From Desulfatibacillum alkenivorans DSM 16219 (GTDB taxonomy: Bacteria; Desulfobacterota; Desulfobacteria; Desulfobacterales; Desulfatibacillaceae): 36,121 bases of DNA. The stretch lies in NCBI RefSeq assembly GCF_900142135.1, contig NZ_FQZU01000049.1, positions 1 through 36,121 on the forward strand, written 5' to 3'. This document shows positions 1 through 7,535 of this stretch, in pieces. Below the pieces are notes generated by a model, which was not told the origin of the DNA, ran no database searches, and worked only from the letters and a program-made list of their open reading frames with translations. Made by a program: the position numbers and the translations under genes. Position 1 is the stretch's first letter; the number at the start of each line of letters is the position of its first letter.

Positions 1-72
1 GTAGGCGCACAGCTTGCTGTGCTTTTTGGCCGCGCAAAGCGCGACCAGTGCAGGGCAAGCCCTGAATCTACG
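1..72. repeat. Three-hairpin structured element at the window edge
   Basis: Three short palindromes lie head to tail: GCACAGC/GCTGTGC (7-22, followed by TTTTT), an imperfect GC-rich hairpin (28-46, loop AAA) and CAGGGC/GCCCTG (51-64, loop AA). GTAG at 1-4 can pair with CTAC at 68-71 and close the set into a cloverleaf-like fold. The first hairpin with its T run could simply be the terminator of a plus-strand gene left of the window. The whole also resembles a REP/MITE-type dispersed element. The element may continue left of base 1. Confidence 0.4.
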
Positions 73-230
73 AATCGAATTTGACCTGAACGGTATAATT
101 AATAGGCCTGCCGCAACATGTATTCACGAAAACGGGGACTCGTCTTGTTGAAATCATGGCGGGGTGTGATCGTTGCTTTATTCAGCAAGATCTTTCATTT
201 TATTCCATCGGTTATATCTTGGAGAGAGAG

Positions 231-255
231 GGGGGAAGCCGTTGAGGCCTCCCCC
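231..255 (-). terminator. GC-rich hairpin after the 97-residue gene
   Basis: Arms at 231-240 and 246-255 form a 10-bp stem with one mismatch and a 5-nt loop. It lies about 40 nt beyond the stop of the minus-strand gene ending at 294. The run after it on the minus strand is pyrimidine-rich but not a clean T tract, so termination is only likely. The stretch 72-293 otherwise shows no convincing gene. Confidence 0.4.
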
Positions 256-293
256 TGTTTGATTGTGGAAGCCCTTCCCTGGGGAGGGGGGAA

Positions 294-587
294 TCATGCA
301 TCGTGCTTCACCGGCGGATGCATTTCGTCAAACCGGAACATGTTGAACACATGATGCCCGTCATAATCCAGGACGCGCAGGTCGCTGGCTTGCCGCAGGT
401 CATTCATGACGACCGTATAATGCATGCCGTACCGTTCCCGAACCTTTTCCTCGTCCACCTCAAAAGCAATGTACCGTTTAATGCCCTTTGTCTCCAGTTT
501 TTCCACCAGTTGGGGATCATCCAACGACTCATAAGACGTCAAAAGAAGGATGGGTCCCGATCCCGTAAAAAAGATTCCTGCTTTCAT
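294..587 (-). CDS. Conserved 97-residue protein of unknown function
   Basis: A small soluble protein with no signal peptide, membrane segment or recognised catalytic motif. It starts MKAGIFFTGSGPILLLTSYE, is followed by a charged alpha/beta-looking middle, and ends in a His/Pro-rich tail. An excellent AAAGGAGG Shine-Dalgarno sits a few bases before the ATG, which fixes the start and argues that the gene is real. The N-terminal pattern seems familiar from short conserved hypothetical proteins of proteobacteria, but I cannot name a family. It is a single gene with a hairpin after it (231-255) and is separated from the next minus-strand gene by about 290 nt, so it probably has its own promoter. 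Function unknown. Confidence 0.75.
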   Translation of the reverse strand: MKAGIFFTGSGPILLLTSYESLDDPQLVEKLETKGIKRYIAFEVDEEKVRERYGMHYTVVMNDLRQASDLRVLDYDGHHVFNMFRFDEMHPPVKHDA

Positions 588-836
588 AATGCGCCTCCTT
601 TGTTTTGCGGCTGTTCATCCAAATTTCCGAAGTTTTCCGCCGGGAAGGCAGCCCACCTTCCGGACTTTTTCCAAAAACTCCGGAGCCCGGTCCATGAAGC
701 AGGCATAGTGCATTTTTCAGTTTTTAACGGGAGCTTGGAAAAAGAAAAACAAGCGGAGAAACAGATAAAAACAGCATAGAAAAAGAGGCGAATTTCCTTA
801 AAGCGCAGAGGGAGTGCATACCAATAAAATAAGATT

Positions 837-869
837 CGGGGCGGCTCATGTCAAGAAAACGCCGCCCCG
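837..869 (-). terminator. Intrinsic terminator of the GNAT-sppA-HAD gene run
   Basis: A perfect 9-bp stem, CGGGGCGGC (837-845) with GCCGCCCCG (861-869), has a 15-nt loop and is followed on the minus strand by a T-rich run (AATCTTATTTTATT). It begins 9 nt beyond the stop of the HAD phosphatase gene. This is a good rho-independent terminator for the minus-strand run that begins at 3098. Confidence 0.75.
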
Positions 870-877
870 ATTTGATC

Positions 878-1534
878 CTATCTTTTCAAGTAGTTCATCA
901 ACTCCATGGGGGTGCGGATTTCCACCTGGGCGCCGGCCTGTGTGAGTTCGTCGGCCGTGCGGAATCCCCACAGAGCGCCTACGGCCAGCATATTCGCGTT
1001 TTTGGCCGTATGAATGTCCGTGGAGCTGTCTCCCAGGAACACGCATTCCTCGGGATTGAGGGACAGGGATTGGACGATTTCAAAGGCGCCCGCCGGGTCC
1101 GGCTTTTTGGGGACTTCAGGCCGCATGCCCAGAACCATTTCAAAGGTTCCGGGGGCGAAGTACTCCTCCACGCACAACAGGGTGTACTCGTGGGGCTTGT
1201 TGGACAGGACCGCTTTTCTGACGCCCAGGCCGTCCACGGCGGAAAGCAGGTCGTTCACTCCTTCATAAATGCGGGTTTTAACGTTCCAGTTGCGGCTGTA
1301 ATCCTCTTTAAAGGCGTCCAGCACCCCAAATACCGCGTCGTCGTCCCGATTGCCTTCCGGCAGGGCGCGGCGAACCAGCATTTCCGCGCCGTCGCCGATA
1401 AAGTATTTATACTCGTCCACGGTGTATGTGGGGAAGCCCCGGGCGGCCAGGGCCCGGTTGGCCGAGTCCGCCAGGTCGTCCAGAGTGTTTAACAGGGTTC
1501 CGTCCAGGTCGAAAATAACTGCTTTGTATTGCAT
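878..1534 (-). CDS. HAD-family phosphatase, phosphoglycolate phosphatase-like
   Basis: A 218-residue HAD-superfamily hydrolase of the Gph/PGP type. Motif I is FDLDGTLLNT at the N-terminus (both nucleophile aspartates), motif II is the Ser in VLSNKP, the motif III lysine is in KKPDP, and motif IV is FLGDSSTDI. The helical cap between motifs I and II is the C1 type of phosphoglycolate phosphatase and beta-phosphoglucomutase relatives. I chose the ATG at 1534, which has AGGAAG 6 nt upstream; a longer in-frame start at 1564 would run into sppA. The gene follows sppA by only 8 nt and should be co-transcribed, and it ends at a clear terminator. Known role of the family: dephosphorylation of 2-phosphoglycolate or similar small phosphoesters. 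The exact substrate cannot be read from sequence. Confidence 0.88.
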   Translation of the reverse strand: MQYKAVIFDLDGTLLNTLDDLADSANRALAARGFPTYTVDEYKYFIGDGAEMLVRRALPEGNRDDDAVFGVLDAFKEDYSRNWNVKTRIYEGVNDLLSAVDGLGVRKAVLSNKPHEYTLLCVEEYFAPGTFEMVLGMRPEVPKKPDPAGAFEIVQSLSLNPEECVFLGDSSTDIHTAKNANMLAVGALWGFRTADELTQAGAQVEIRTPMELMNYLKR

Positions 1535-1542
1535 GCTGCTTC

Positions 1543-2517
1543 CTATTGGGCTGCGGGAGCCCATAAATAATAAAACCCCATGGGCAGATCGGAGTATCCC
1601 ATGGGAAAATTGACGTTTACCAGGGCGCCTTTGACGCTGCTTTGGGACCCGGCGATGTTGTACACCGTGTCGTTAGCGATTTTGGACCGGCGATAGACAA
1701 CCACCTTGGAGTCCTCGGGGATTCCCGCCATTTCCTTGGCCTCATCAATAGCCTGCGGCAGATAGGCCACCTCGTCGATGAGGCCAAGCTCCAGGGCTTT
1801 GGAAGCCACAAAGATCCGGGCCGTACGCACTTCCTCCAGAGCTTCCGGGGTGAGGTTGCGATGATCCTTCACGTGCCCCACAAACTGCTCGGCCAGATCG
1901 TTGATCACGCCGTCAAGAAGCCGGACTTCCTCGTCCGTGGGTTCGCGGAAGGGTGAGCCCATGTCCTTGTTTCTGCCGGATTTGCTCACGCGCATTCCCA
2001 CACCGACTTTATCCATCAGGTCTTTAAAGGCGGGCTGCACCATGATGACGCCCACGGAGCCCGTGATGCTTGTGGGGTGGGCCACAATGCGGTCTGCGGG
2101 CAGGGACATGTAATATCCGCCGGACGCGGCCACGTTCATGAACACGCACATGACCTTTTTGCCGGTCTTTTCCTTAAACTCCTTAATCTCATGATACAGG
2201 ATGTCGCTGGCAGTGGCCGTCCCACCGGGGGAGTCCACCTTGATGACCACGGCTTTGACGGCGTCGTCCTCTTCGGCCATGCGAAGCTGGGAAACCACTT
2301 CCTGCACCACGCTGGGCTTGGAGGAAAAAAGCTCATTGGAAGGCGTGTCGGAAATGACGCCTGCCACGGTAATCATGAGGACTTTGTCCTTGCCCTCGCC
2401 GGAGACGGCGTGCTCCTTCAGCGGATCGGAGGCGTCTTTAAACAGGTTGAAGCTGGGAGAACATCCAGGAAGCAGAAAAACTGTGAGCGCAATCAAAAGA
2501 ATCAGGAATTTTTTCAT
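1543..2517 (-). CDS. sppA: Signal peptide peptidase SppA (short form), lipoprotein
   Basis: A 324-residue serine protease of the S49 family that degrades cleaved signal peptides in or at the membrane. The N-terminus is a lipoprotein-like signal, hydrophobic residues 4-17 then LLPGC with Cys19; proline at -2 makes the lipobox slightly unusual. The Ser/Lys dyad is visible as Ser132 in AASGGYY and Lys184 in GRNKDMGSP, the arrangement of the half-length SppA of Bacillus rather than the duplicated E. coli form. VDSPGG at about 94-99 is the conserved fold motif before the dyad. The start at 2517 has GGAG 8 nt upstream; an upstream in-frame start at 2604 would only add residues ahead of the signal peptide. 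It sits between a GNAT gene and a HAD gene on the same strand. Confidence 0.92.
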   Translation of the reverse strand: MKKFLILLIALTVFLLPGCSPSFNLFKDASDPLKEHAVSGEGKDKVLMITVAGVISDTPSNELFSSKPSVVQEVVSQLRMAEEDDAVKAVVIKVDSPGGTATASDILYHEIKEFKEKTGKKVMCVFMNVAASGGYYMSLPADRIVAHPTSITGSVGVIMVQPAFKDLMDKVGVGMRVSKSGRNKDMGSPFREPTDEEVRLLDGVINDLAEQFVGHVKDHRNLTPEALEEVRTARIFVASKALELGLIDEVAYLPQAIDEAKEMAGIPEDSKVVVYRRSKIANDTVYNIAGSQSSVKGALVNVNFPMGYSDLPMGFYYLWAPAAQ

Positions 2518-2609
2518 AGTGTCTGCTCCATGCATTCTTGGGAAAGCGCGAGAGCCTTCCCGGTTGTAATATTGGGTTGGGATGAAATTCCTAACTATCG
2601 GCAAAGGGA

Positions 2610-3098
2610 TTAATCCAGCAGCTTATACAAAATCAAGGCGTCCACATAGCCCAGCTTTTTATGATTGAAAGCCTTGGGCAGCACGCCGATTTCTTCAAAG
2701 CCGAGTTTTTTCCATAAGCGGACGGCCACGGTATTGGTGGAGACCACCAGATTGAACTGCATGGCCTTGAACCCCATTTCCCGCGCTTGTTCCTGGGAGT
2801 GCTCGCACATGGCACGAGCCAGGCCCTTGCCCCTGGCTTCGGGGGCGGTGATGTAACCGCAATTGCATACATGGGCGCCCAGGCCCGGCTGGTTGGGCTT
2901 GATGTAATAGGCGCCGAGGGTCATGCCCTGGTCGTCGGCGACTACAAAGGTTTGCGTCGGATATTCGATCCAGGCGTGATGGGCTTCCTCTTCGGTGATG
3001 TCCGGGGAATAGGCGTAAGTCTCCCCCTGCCTGAACACCTCTCCGATTATCTCCCACACCTTGGGCCAGTCTTTATCTTCATATGGACGAATATTCAT
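2610..3098 (-). CDS. GNAT-family N-acetyltransferase
   Basis: A 162-residue single-domain GNAT enzyme that transfers an acetyl group from acetyl-CoA to an amine. The acetyl-CoA pyrophosphate loop is ARGKGLARAM in the middle, preceded by the beta-4 strand GYITAPE; the C-terminal region AVRLWKKLGFEEIG is the usual GNAT motif B. The start at 3098 is fixed by AAAGGAGT just upstream. The N-terminal pattern (IRPYEDKDWPKVWEII, VFRQGETYAY) resembles GNATs of the phosphinothricin/amino-acid acetyltransferase type, so a small amine or amino acid is a plausible acceptor, but this is inference. It is the first gene of the probable GNAT-sppA-HAD transcription unit; the 92-nt gap to sppA leaves room for a second promoter. 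Confidence 0.88.
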   Translation of the reverse strand: MNIRPYEDKDWPKVWEIIGEVFRQGETYAYSPDITEEEAHHAWIEYPTQTFVVADDQGMTLGAYYIKPNQPGLGAHVCNCGYITAPEARGKGLARAMCEHSQEQAREMGFKAMQFNLVVSTNTVAVRLWKKLGFEEIGVLPKAFNHKKLGYVDALILYKLLD

Positions 3099-3204
3099 AG
3101 TCCGCACTCCTTTCCGAAAAGGAATTACCACCGGGGTGATTAGAGGTCAAGGCGAGGGTATAAACAAAGAATTAAATATCAATAACACTGGGTTGGTTAT
3201 ATGC

Positions 3205-3813
3205 TTAATGAGTAATTCGAACAATATGAGGAATGATTTTGTCCAATTCAATGGATGCCCAACAGGCCTTAGCCAGTTGATGCCCCAGGTTTTTCCAGGT
3301 TGCATTTATAACCTTAATGCCTCGCTCTTGGAGATTTTCTACAGCAGGAACAAAGTCTGCGTCACTGGACACAAGGACTGCAATATCGTAGGCGTCAGCC
3401 CAAGCTAGAGAAAGCATATCAGTGACAATTGCGGAATCAACTCCCTTTTCTATGGATTTAAAAATTTTTTCTCCACATCCAGGGCATCTGTCTATATCAC
3501 TATTGCATGAGTGGCATCTAAATGATTTCTCGTTTAACTTTCTATCTCTGACAAAAACATTGACTCCTGTTTGTCTGTCTAAAAAACTATCTAACCACCT
3601 TTTAAGGTTCACCTCTGCAGGGTTTTTCTTGTTAATGGACGCATACACGTTGGTCCCATCGAATTTGAGCTGAGAAAGGCCTGTAACTTTCTCAGTCTCA
3701 GAAACTAGCATAGGCGACAACTGGGTCCAGTCGATACGTTTTTTATTTGTTCTTGTATTTAATTCAATTTGGAAGTTCCAAAAATCTATAAAGATCCTCA
3801 CTCTTCCAAGCAT
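3205..3813 (-). CDS. NYN-domain (PIN-like) nuclease with zinc ribbon insert
   Basis: A 202-residue LabA/DUF88-type protein. NYN domains are PIN-fold, metal-dependent ribonucleases. The acidic residues expected at the active site are visible: Asp10 in RIFIDFWNF, Asp126 in KGVDSAIVTDM, and Asp151/Asp153 in LVSSDADF. Between beta strands sits CHSC (100-103) and CPGC (110-113), a compact four-cysteine zinc ribbon. The start is supported by GGAGGG 7 nt upstream. The gene is clearly more AT-rich than its neighbours, which suggests transfer. It follows the pab operon on the same strand but behind a terminator hairpin (3833-3854), so it may be read only by read-through or from a promoter in the AT-rich 3880-3960 stretch. 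The RNA target is unknown. Confidence 0.85.
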   Translation of the reverse strand: MLGRVRIFIDFWNFQIELNTRTNKKRIDWTQLSPMLVSETEKVTGLSQLKFDGTNVYASINKKNPAEVNLKRWLDSFLDRQTGVNVFVRDRKLNEKSFRCHSCNSDIDRCPGCGEKIFKSIEKGVDSAIVTDMLSLAWADAYDIAVLVSSDADFVPAVENLQERGIKVINATWKNLGHQLAKACWASIELDKIIPHIVRITH

Positions 3814-3832
3814 TCAACCCTCCAAAATAATA

Positions 3833-3854
3833 AGGGAAGCCGTATGGCTTCCCT
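3833..3854 (-). terminator. Intrinsic terminator after the pab operon
   Basis: A perfect 9-bp stem AGGGAAGCC / GGCTTCCCT with loop GTAT is followed on the minus strand by TTATTATTTT. It lies about 110 nt beyond the pabC stop and only 20 nt before the NYN start codon, so it may both end the pab transcript and limit read-through into the NYN gene. Confidence 0.7.
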
Positions 3855-3963
3855 GGGCTGTAATACGGGATACCCAATAGGGAACCCGGAGCTTTATATA
3901 AATAGGATAAGGTTAACCGTCATAATTGTCAAGAAAAAATATTTGCAACTTTTTGTTTCCTGA

Positions 3964-4830
3964 TTACCCCATAAATAGCTGGGCGCGGAGGGCGGAGGCG
4001 GATTCATTGTTCAGGGAGGCCAGGGGCTTGCCGCCTATGGAACGCACGGGCATGACTCCCATGAGGCAGTTGACGGCCCAAACCCATTGGGCGTTCGCCA
4101 ATTGCCTGACCATGACGGGCTGCCTGCGGATGATATGCCCCTGCTGCTTTAAAAGCCTTTCCACCTGCTTGAAGGCCGTGCCGGGCAGGCGCCAATTGGT
4201 GGCCGGGGTGTACCACCCGTTAATGTCATAGGTCAGAAGGTTGGCCGTGCAGGTTTCGGCGACCATGCCGTCCTTATCCAGGATCAGGGCCTCATGGCAG
4301 CCGTTGTCGATGGCCTCTTGCTTCGTGGCCATGTAATACAGATAGTTCAGCGTCTTATGCCCGGACAGGGGCGGGGAAAGGCATTGCTCCGGGACGTATA
4401 GATCCCAGCCATGGGCGTAGGCGCCGCTGGCCGGGGCCAGATAGTTTTCCGCCAGGGCCATGCAGGTGGGATTGGCTGCATGAGGCAGGCCCAGGCCGGG
4501 GGCGCACCCCCGGGTGAGTACGATTTTCAGCCGGGCGAGGCCGTCCTGCAGGTTGTTTTTTCGAATAAGCCTTGTAAGGAGGCTGTTCCACTCCAGACCG
4601 CTGTTCCAGGGCAGATTGAAGCGCCGGGCCGACGCCTTTATGCGCTCCAGGTGATCCTCCAGAAATATGGGAGCGCCGTTCTGGGCGCGTATGGTTTCAA
4701 ACAAGCCGTCGCCGAACAAGAGCCCCCGATCCAGGGGGGATATGCGGGCTTGGGATTCAGGGAGAAACTCTCCGTTAAGCCAGATAATGCGTTCTCTGGG
4801 AGCGCACGCGGTTTCCTGTTTGTCGCTCAT
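3964..4830 (-). CDS. pabC: Aminodeoxychorismate lyase / class IV aminotransferase
   Basis: A 288-residue PLP enzyme of fold type IV. The family covers 4-amino-4-deoxychorismate lyase (PabC), branched-chain aminotransferases and D-amino-acid aminotransferases. The PLP lysine is Lys159 in GHKTLNYL; RGLLFGDGLFETIR (35-48) and the ETCTANLL loop are further family motifs. Its place directly after pabB (13-nt gap) makes the lyase role, forming p-aminobenzoate and pyruvate, the best call. The C-terminal part departs from the best-known PabC sequences in my memory, so an aminotransferase cannot be ruled out on sequence alone. It is the last gene of the operon and is followed by a terminator at 3833-3854. 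Confidence 0.82.
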   Translation of the reverse strand: MSDKQETACAPRERIIWLNGEFLPESQARISPLDRGLLFGDGLFETIRAQNGAPIFLEDHLERIKASARRFNLPWNSGLEWNSLLTRLIRKNNLQDGLARLKIVLTRGCAPGLGLPHAANPTCMALAENYLAPASGAYAHGWDLYVPEQCLSPPLSGHKTLNYLYYMATKQEAIDNGCHEALILDKDGMVAETCTANLLTYDINGWYTPATNWRLPGTAFKQVERLLKQQGHIIRRQPVMVRQLANAQWVWAVNCLMGVMPVRSIGGKPLASLNNESASALRAQLFMG

Positions 4831-4843
4831 GGATGGTTCCGGT

Positions 4844-6223
4844 TTATAGGGATTTCAGCGTTTCCAAAAGGGTGCGGCCCTTGTGGAGGGTTTCCTCAAA
4901 CTCGTCGGCCGGTTGGGAGTCGAAAACAATGCCGCCGCCCACGGAAAAATAGGCCTTGTCCTTCTTGCGGACAGCCGTGCGGATGGCGATGTTCAGGTCC
5001 ATGTTTTCGTGCCAGCCCAGATAGCCGATGGATCCAGTATACACATGCCGGACGTGGGGTTCAAGCTCGTCGATGATTTCCATGGACCGGATTTTAGGGC
5101 AACCGGTTATGGACCCGCCGGGAAAGGTTCCCCGTAGGATTTCCCCCGGGGTTATGCCCGGCCTCAACTCTCCGGCCACGATGGACACCGCATGATGCAC
5201 GTTTTCGTATGTTTCCAGCCGGCGATGCTCCGTGACCTTCACGCTTTTTCCCGTGCATATCCTGGAAATATCGTTGCGTAAGAGGTCCACGATCATGGAA
5301 AGCTCGGAATGCTCCTTGATGCTGGAAGCCAATTCCTCCTTCATGCGCCGATCTTCCTCCGGCGTCTTGCCCCGGGGCCGGGTGCCTTTGATGGGCCGGG
5401 TTTCGATGTACGACCCTTTGCGGTAGAGAAACCGCTCCATGGAAGTGCAAACCACCTGATGGTCTCCGGCGTGGATGAAGGCATAAAAGGGGGCCGGGTT
5501 TCTGGCGAACAGCCTCTCCCACAAAGCGAAGGGATTGCCTTCAAAGGAAAACTGAAACCGCTGGGACAGGTTGGCCTGATAGATGTCGCCTTCTTGGATG
5601 TAGGCGATGACTTTTTCCACGGCCTGCATGTAGTCTTTGGGATGGAAATTGCTGACCGGAAGGCCGGTTTTCAGATGATCGCCGCCGCATAAATCATGGG
5701 ACGGGTCCGGGGTCATGGCCGGCAGCCCGGTTTCCAGTTCCAAAAAAGTCAGGGCGCTTTCATGCCGGTCATGCACCAGAATATTGGTGGGGAGAAAAAA
5801 GAAAAGGTCGGGCAGGTCCAGATCGTCCTCGGCGGTTTGAGGCAGCTTTTCAATCACGTTTTTCAGTTCATATGCCGCGTAACCAGCCAGGCCTCCGGCA
5901 AAGGGGAGGGCGCCCAGATCAAAATCCGGGGCGAATGATTGGATCAGGCGGTCCAGTTCGGCCAGGGGCTCCCCTTCCCAGGACGTTTTACCCTGCGCCG
6001 TCTCCAACACGATTTTACGGCCGAATGATTTCAGGCAGCACGCCGGCTCGGAAAAGGCCATGGAATAGCGGGAGCAATCCAGATCGCCGCCGCTCAGAAG
6101 CACGGCGCTGTATCCGGTTTTGCCCATCTCCCGGGCCAGATTCAGAAAAGCGGCGTCGGAGCCGCTGGATGTTTTGCAATCTTTTATAGCGACTGTGCGG
6201 CTTGGAAAATCAGGCGAAGACAT
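4844..6223 (-). CDS. pabB: Aminodeoxychorismate synthase, component I
   Basis: A 459-residue chorismate-utilising enzyme. It aminates chorismate to 4-amino-4-deoxychorismate using ammonia from the PabA partner. The key discriminator is PIKGT at 277-281: Lys279 is the residue typical of PabB, where anthranilate synthase TrpE has PIAGT. Other chorismate-binding motifs are EGDIYQANLSQRF (211-223) and, near the C-terminus, FPGGSITGCPK followed by the EIID segment and GSIGYLG. The N-terminal 180 residues are the poorly conserved regulatory half. The start overlaps the end of pabA by 14 nt, with GGGGAAG upstream, so the two are translationally coupled. There are no signs of a trpE-type tryptophan site call being needed, because no other trp genes are nearby. 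Confidence 0.92.
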   Translation of the reverse strand: MSSPDFPSRTVAIKDCKTSSGSDAAFLNLAREMGKTGYSAVLLSGGDLDCSRYSMAFSEPACCLKSFGRKIVLETAQGKTSWEGEPLAELDRLIQSFAPDFDLGALPFAGGLAGYAAYELKNVIEKLPQTAEDDLDLPDLFFFLPTNILVHDRHESALTFLELETGLPAMTPDPSHDLCGGDHLKTGLPVSNFHPKDYMQAVEKVIAYIQEGDIYQANLSQRFQFSFEGNPFALWERLFARNPAPFYAFIHAGDHQVVCTSMERFLYRKGSYIETRPIKGTRPRGKTPEEDRRMKEELASSIKEHSELSMIVDLLRNDISRICTGKSVKVTEHRRLETYENVHHAVSIVAGELRPGITPGEILRGTFPGGSITGCPKIRSMEIIDELEPHVRHVYTGSIGYLGWHENMDLNIAIRTAVRKKDKAYFSVGGGIVFDSQPADEFEETLHKGRTLLETLKSL

Positions 6224-6866
6224 GGACTTCCCCCTGGGCGCGGGGATAACGCTCTAACCCCGTCGGCGGGATTTTCACTCCCCCGCAGGCCTGACTCAGA
6301 AAATTGGCGGCCATTTCCAGCCCGAATTCAGTCATGAAGGATTCCAGGTGAAACTGCACGCCGTGGACAGGATGGACCCGATGCCTGACGCCCATGATTA
6401 CCCCGTCGTCTGAAATGGCCGTCACCTCCAGTTCATGAGAGTGAACGTCCACGCACAGGGAGTGATACCGGGCTGCCCGAAACGGGGAGGGCAGGCCCTG
6501 GAACACGCCTATGCCCTTGTGGCTGACCATGGAGCATTTGCCGTGGACGCACACCGGCGCTTTGGGAGTGCGGCCTCCGTAAACTTCGTTGATTACCTGC
6601 ATGCCCAGGCACACGCCTAATATGGGAACCCGGGGGCCGAAATGGCGCACCACTTCCTTGCTCACGCCTGCGTGGGACGGGGTTTTGGGGCCGGGCGATA
6701 TGCAAATGGCGTCGGGATTGCGCTGTTCGATATGGGACAGGCTGGTTTCGTCGTGGCGGTAGACCTCCACCTGGACGTCGAATTCGTAAAAAAGCTGCAC
6801 CAGGTTGAAGGTGAACGAGTCGTAATTGTCAATCATCACCAGCCGCATAGCTTCGTAAAACTCCAT
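6210..6866 (-). CDS. pabA: Glutamine amidotransferase, aminodeoxychorismate synthase component II
   Basis: A class I glutamine amidotransferase of 218 residues that supplies ammonia to PabB. The triad is visible: Cys86 in GVCLGMQ, and His173 with Glu175 in QFHLES (the usual HPES is changed to HLES). MIDNYDSFTFN at the N-terminus and SPGPKTP are further signatures of PabA/TrpG. The start is uncertain: the ATG at 6866 has no Shine-Dalgarno, while the ATG at 6848 (MRLVMIDN) has GGAG 12 nt upstream and fits the family length better. TrpG is the alternative, but the PIKGT partner encoded next door favours PabA. The tail after about residue 190 (Pro/Arg-rich) is an extension. A hairpin with a T run sits 40 nt upstream (6906-6945). 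Confidence 0.9.
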   Translation of the reverse strand: MEFYEAMRLVMIDNYDSFTFNLVQLFYEFDVQVEVYRHDETSLSHIEQRNPDAICISPGPKTPSHAGVSKEVVRHFGPRVPILGVCLGMQVINEVYGGRTPKAPVCVHGKCSMVSHKGIGVFQGLPSPFRAARYHSLCVDVHSHELEVTAISDDGVIMGVRHRVHPVHGVQFHLESFMTEFGLEMAANFLSQACGGVKIPPTGLERYPRAQGEVHVFA

Positions 6867-6905
6867 AATCTTAAATGGTTATTTAAGTTTTGTGGAGCGG
6901 CTCAT

Positions 6906-6945
6906 AAAAAAAAGCCATTCCGCCTCTACGAGTCGGGATGGCTTT
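6906..6945 (-). terminator. Terminator/attenuator hairpin in the pabA leader
   Basis: On the minus strand AAAGCCAT pairs with ATGGCTTT (8 bp, then one mismatch and two more G-C pairs, 13-nt loop) and is followed by five further Ts. It is a textbook intrinsic terminator shape, yet it lies upstream of pabA, 40 nt before the annotated start, and no minus-strand gene precedes it. That placement suggests an attenuator or leader control rather than the end of another gene. A tiny reading frame (6955 to 6926, GGTGAG ahead of ATG, nine codons) ends in the loop of the hairpin. I see no T-box signature. Confidence 0.6.
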
Positions 6946-7034
6946 CACCTGACATAACTCACCAAAATCTATGCCACAGGGCGCACGGGGAGTCAAGGAA
7001 AGATGCGCGGAATCAGTATGACATCCGGGCGTCT

Positions 7035-7070
7035 GAGGCATTTTGTTGGGTTTCGCGAGCTCAGCCCAAC
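7035..7070. repeat. REP-like palindromic repeat, copy 1
   Basis: The segment runs from GAGGCATTTTGTTGGG to CAGCCCAAC. GTTGGG and CCCAAC form an inverted repeat around a TTTCGCGAGCTCA core. A related copy lies at 7276-7312. Such GGGTTTCGC-to-CCCAAC palindromes are common dispersed repeats in proteobacterial intergenic DNA. No gene is visible here; small frames across it are repeat-derived. Confidence 0.5.
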
Positions 7071-7275
7071 GGCTCGTTCCCATGCTGTCAGCCATTGTCG
7101 CGCAGTTGTTTTTTTGCGACAAGGGCCGTGCGCGTGGGAATGCATATTGTAACATCCTGAAACCATGCAGTTTTCAATAATTTCTTTCGTTGAAATCAGG
7201 TTTTGTATTCATTCCACAGGGAAGCGCGTCGAAAACGATTACGCGTTAATGCTTCGTATCCTCGACTGCACGGTT

Positions 7276-7312
7276 TAGGCGCATTTTGTTTGGGTTTCTC
7301 AAGCTCAATCCC
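7276..7312. repeat. REP-like palindromic repeat, copy 2
   Basis: A diverged copy of the 7035-7070 element in the same orientation: GCATTTTGTTTGGGTTTC then CAAGCTCAATCCC. The palindrome is weaker than in copy 1. It ends about 50 nt before the candidate promoter at 7363. Confidence 0.45.
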
Positions 7313-7362
7313 TTTTAGGATTTTCCCCAGAACAGGTCTTGGCCGATCGTTGAAATTTATTG

Positions 7363-7389
7363 TTGACAAGAGGGAATTGACTGTATAGT
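7363..7389 (+). promoter_or_regulatory. Candidate sigma-70 promoter for the secreted hydrolase
   Basis: A perfect -35 TTGACA (7363-7368) is followed after 15 nt by TATAGT (7384-7389). The spacer is short; TAGTTA two bases further gives 17 nt but a poorer -10. It is the best match in the 450-nt upstream region and would give a 5' leader of about 215 nt containing the palindromes at 7536-7578. Confidence 0.35.
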
Positions 7390-7535
7390 TACAATAACTA
7401 ATCATTTATTACTCATTATCTCTTGGGGTGTAGAAGGCGCTGAATATCCGTCTCATTGATTATAGTTTATTAATCTGTTTTAATTGTATAATAATTATAA
7501 AATCCCGCCTGAAAAGGGCTGCGGAAAATTATACT

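Noticed and set aside
848-1492. 214-codon plus-strand frame
   Set aside because: It is antisense to the HAD phosphatase, whose motifs are clear on the minus strand.
4844-6866. Anthranilate synthase (trpE/trpG) identity for the chorismate enzymes
   Set aside because: PIKGT instead of PIAGT and the class IV aminotransferase-like neighbour point to pabA-pabB-pabC.
6883-7155. 90-codon minus-strand frame upstream of pabA
   Set aside because: It crosses the REP-like repeat and the terminator hairpin and has no Shine-Dalgarno; the similar frame over the second repeat copy shows it is repeat-derived.
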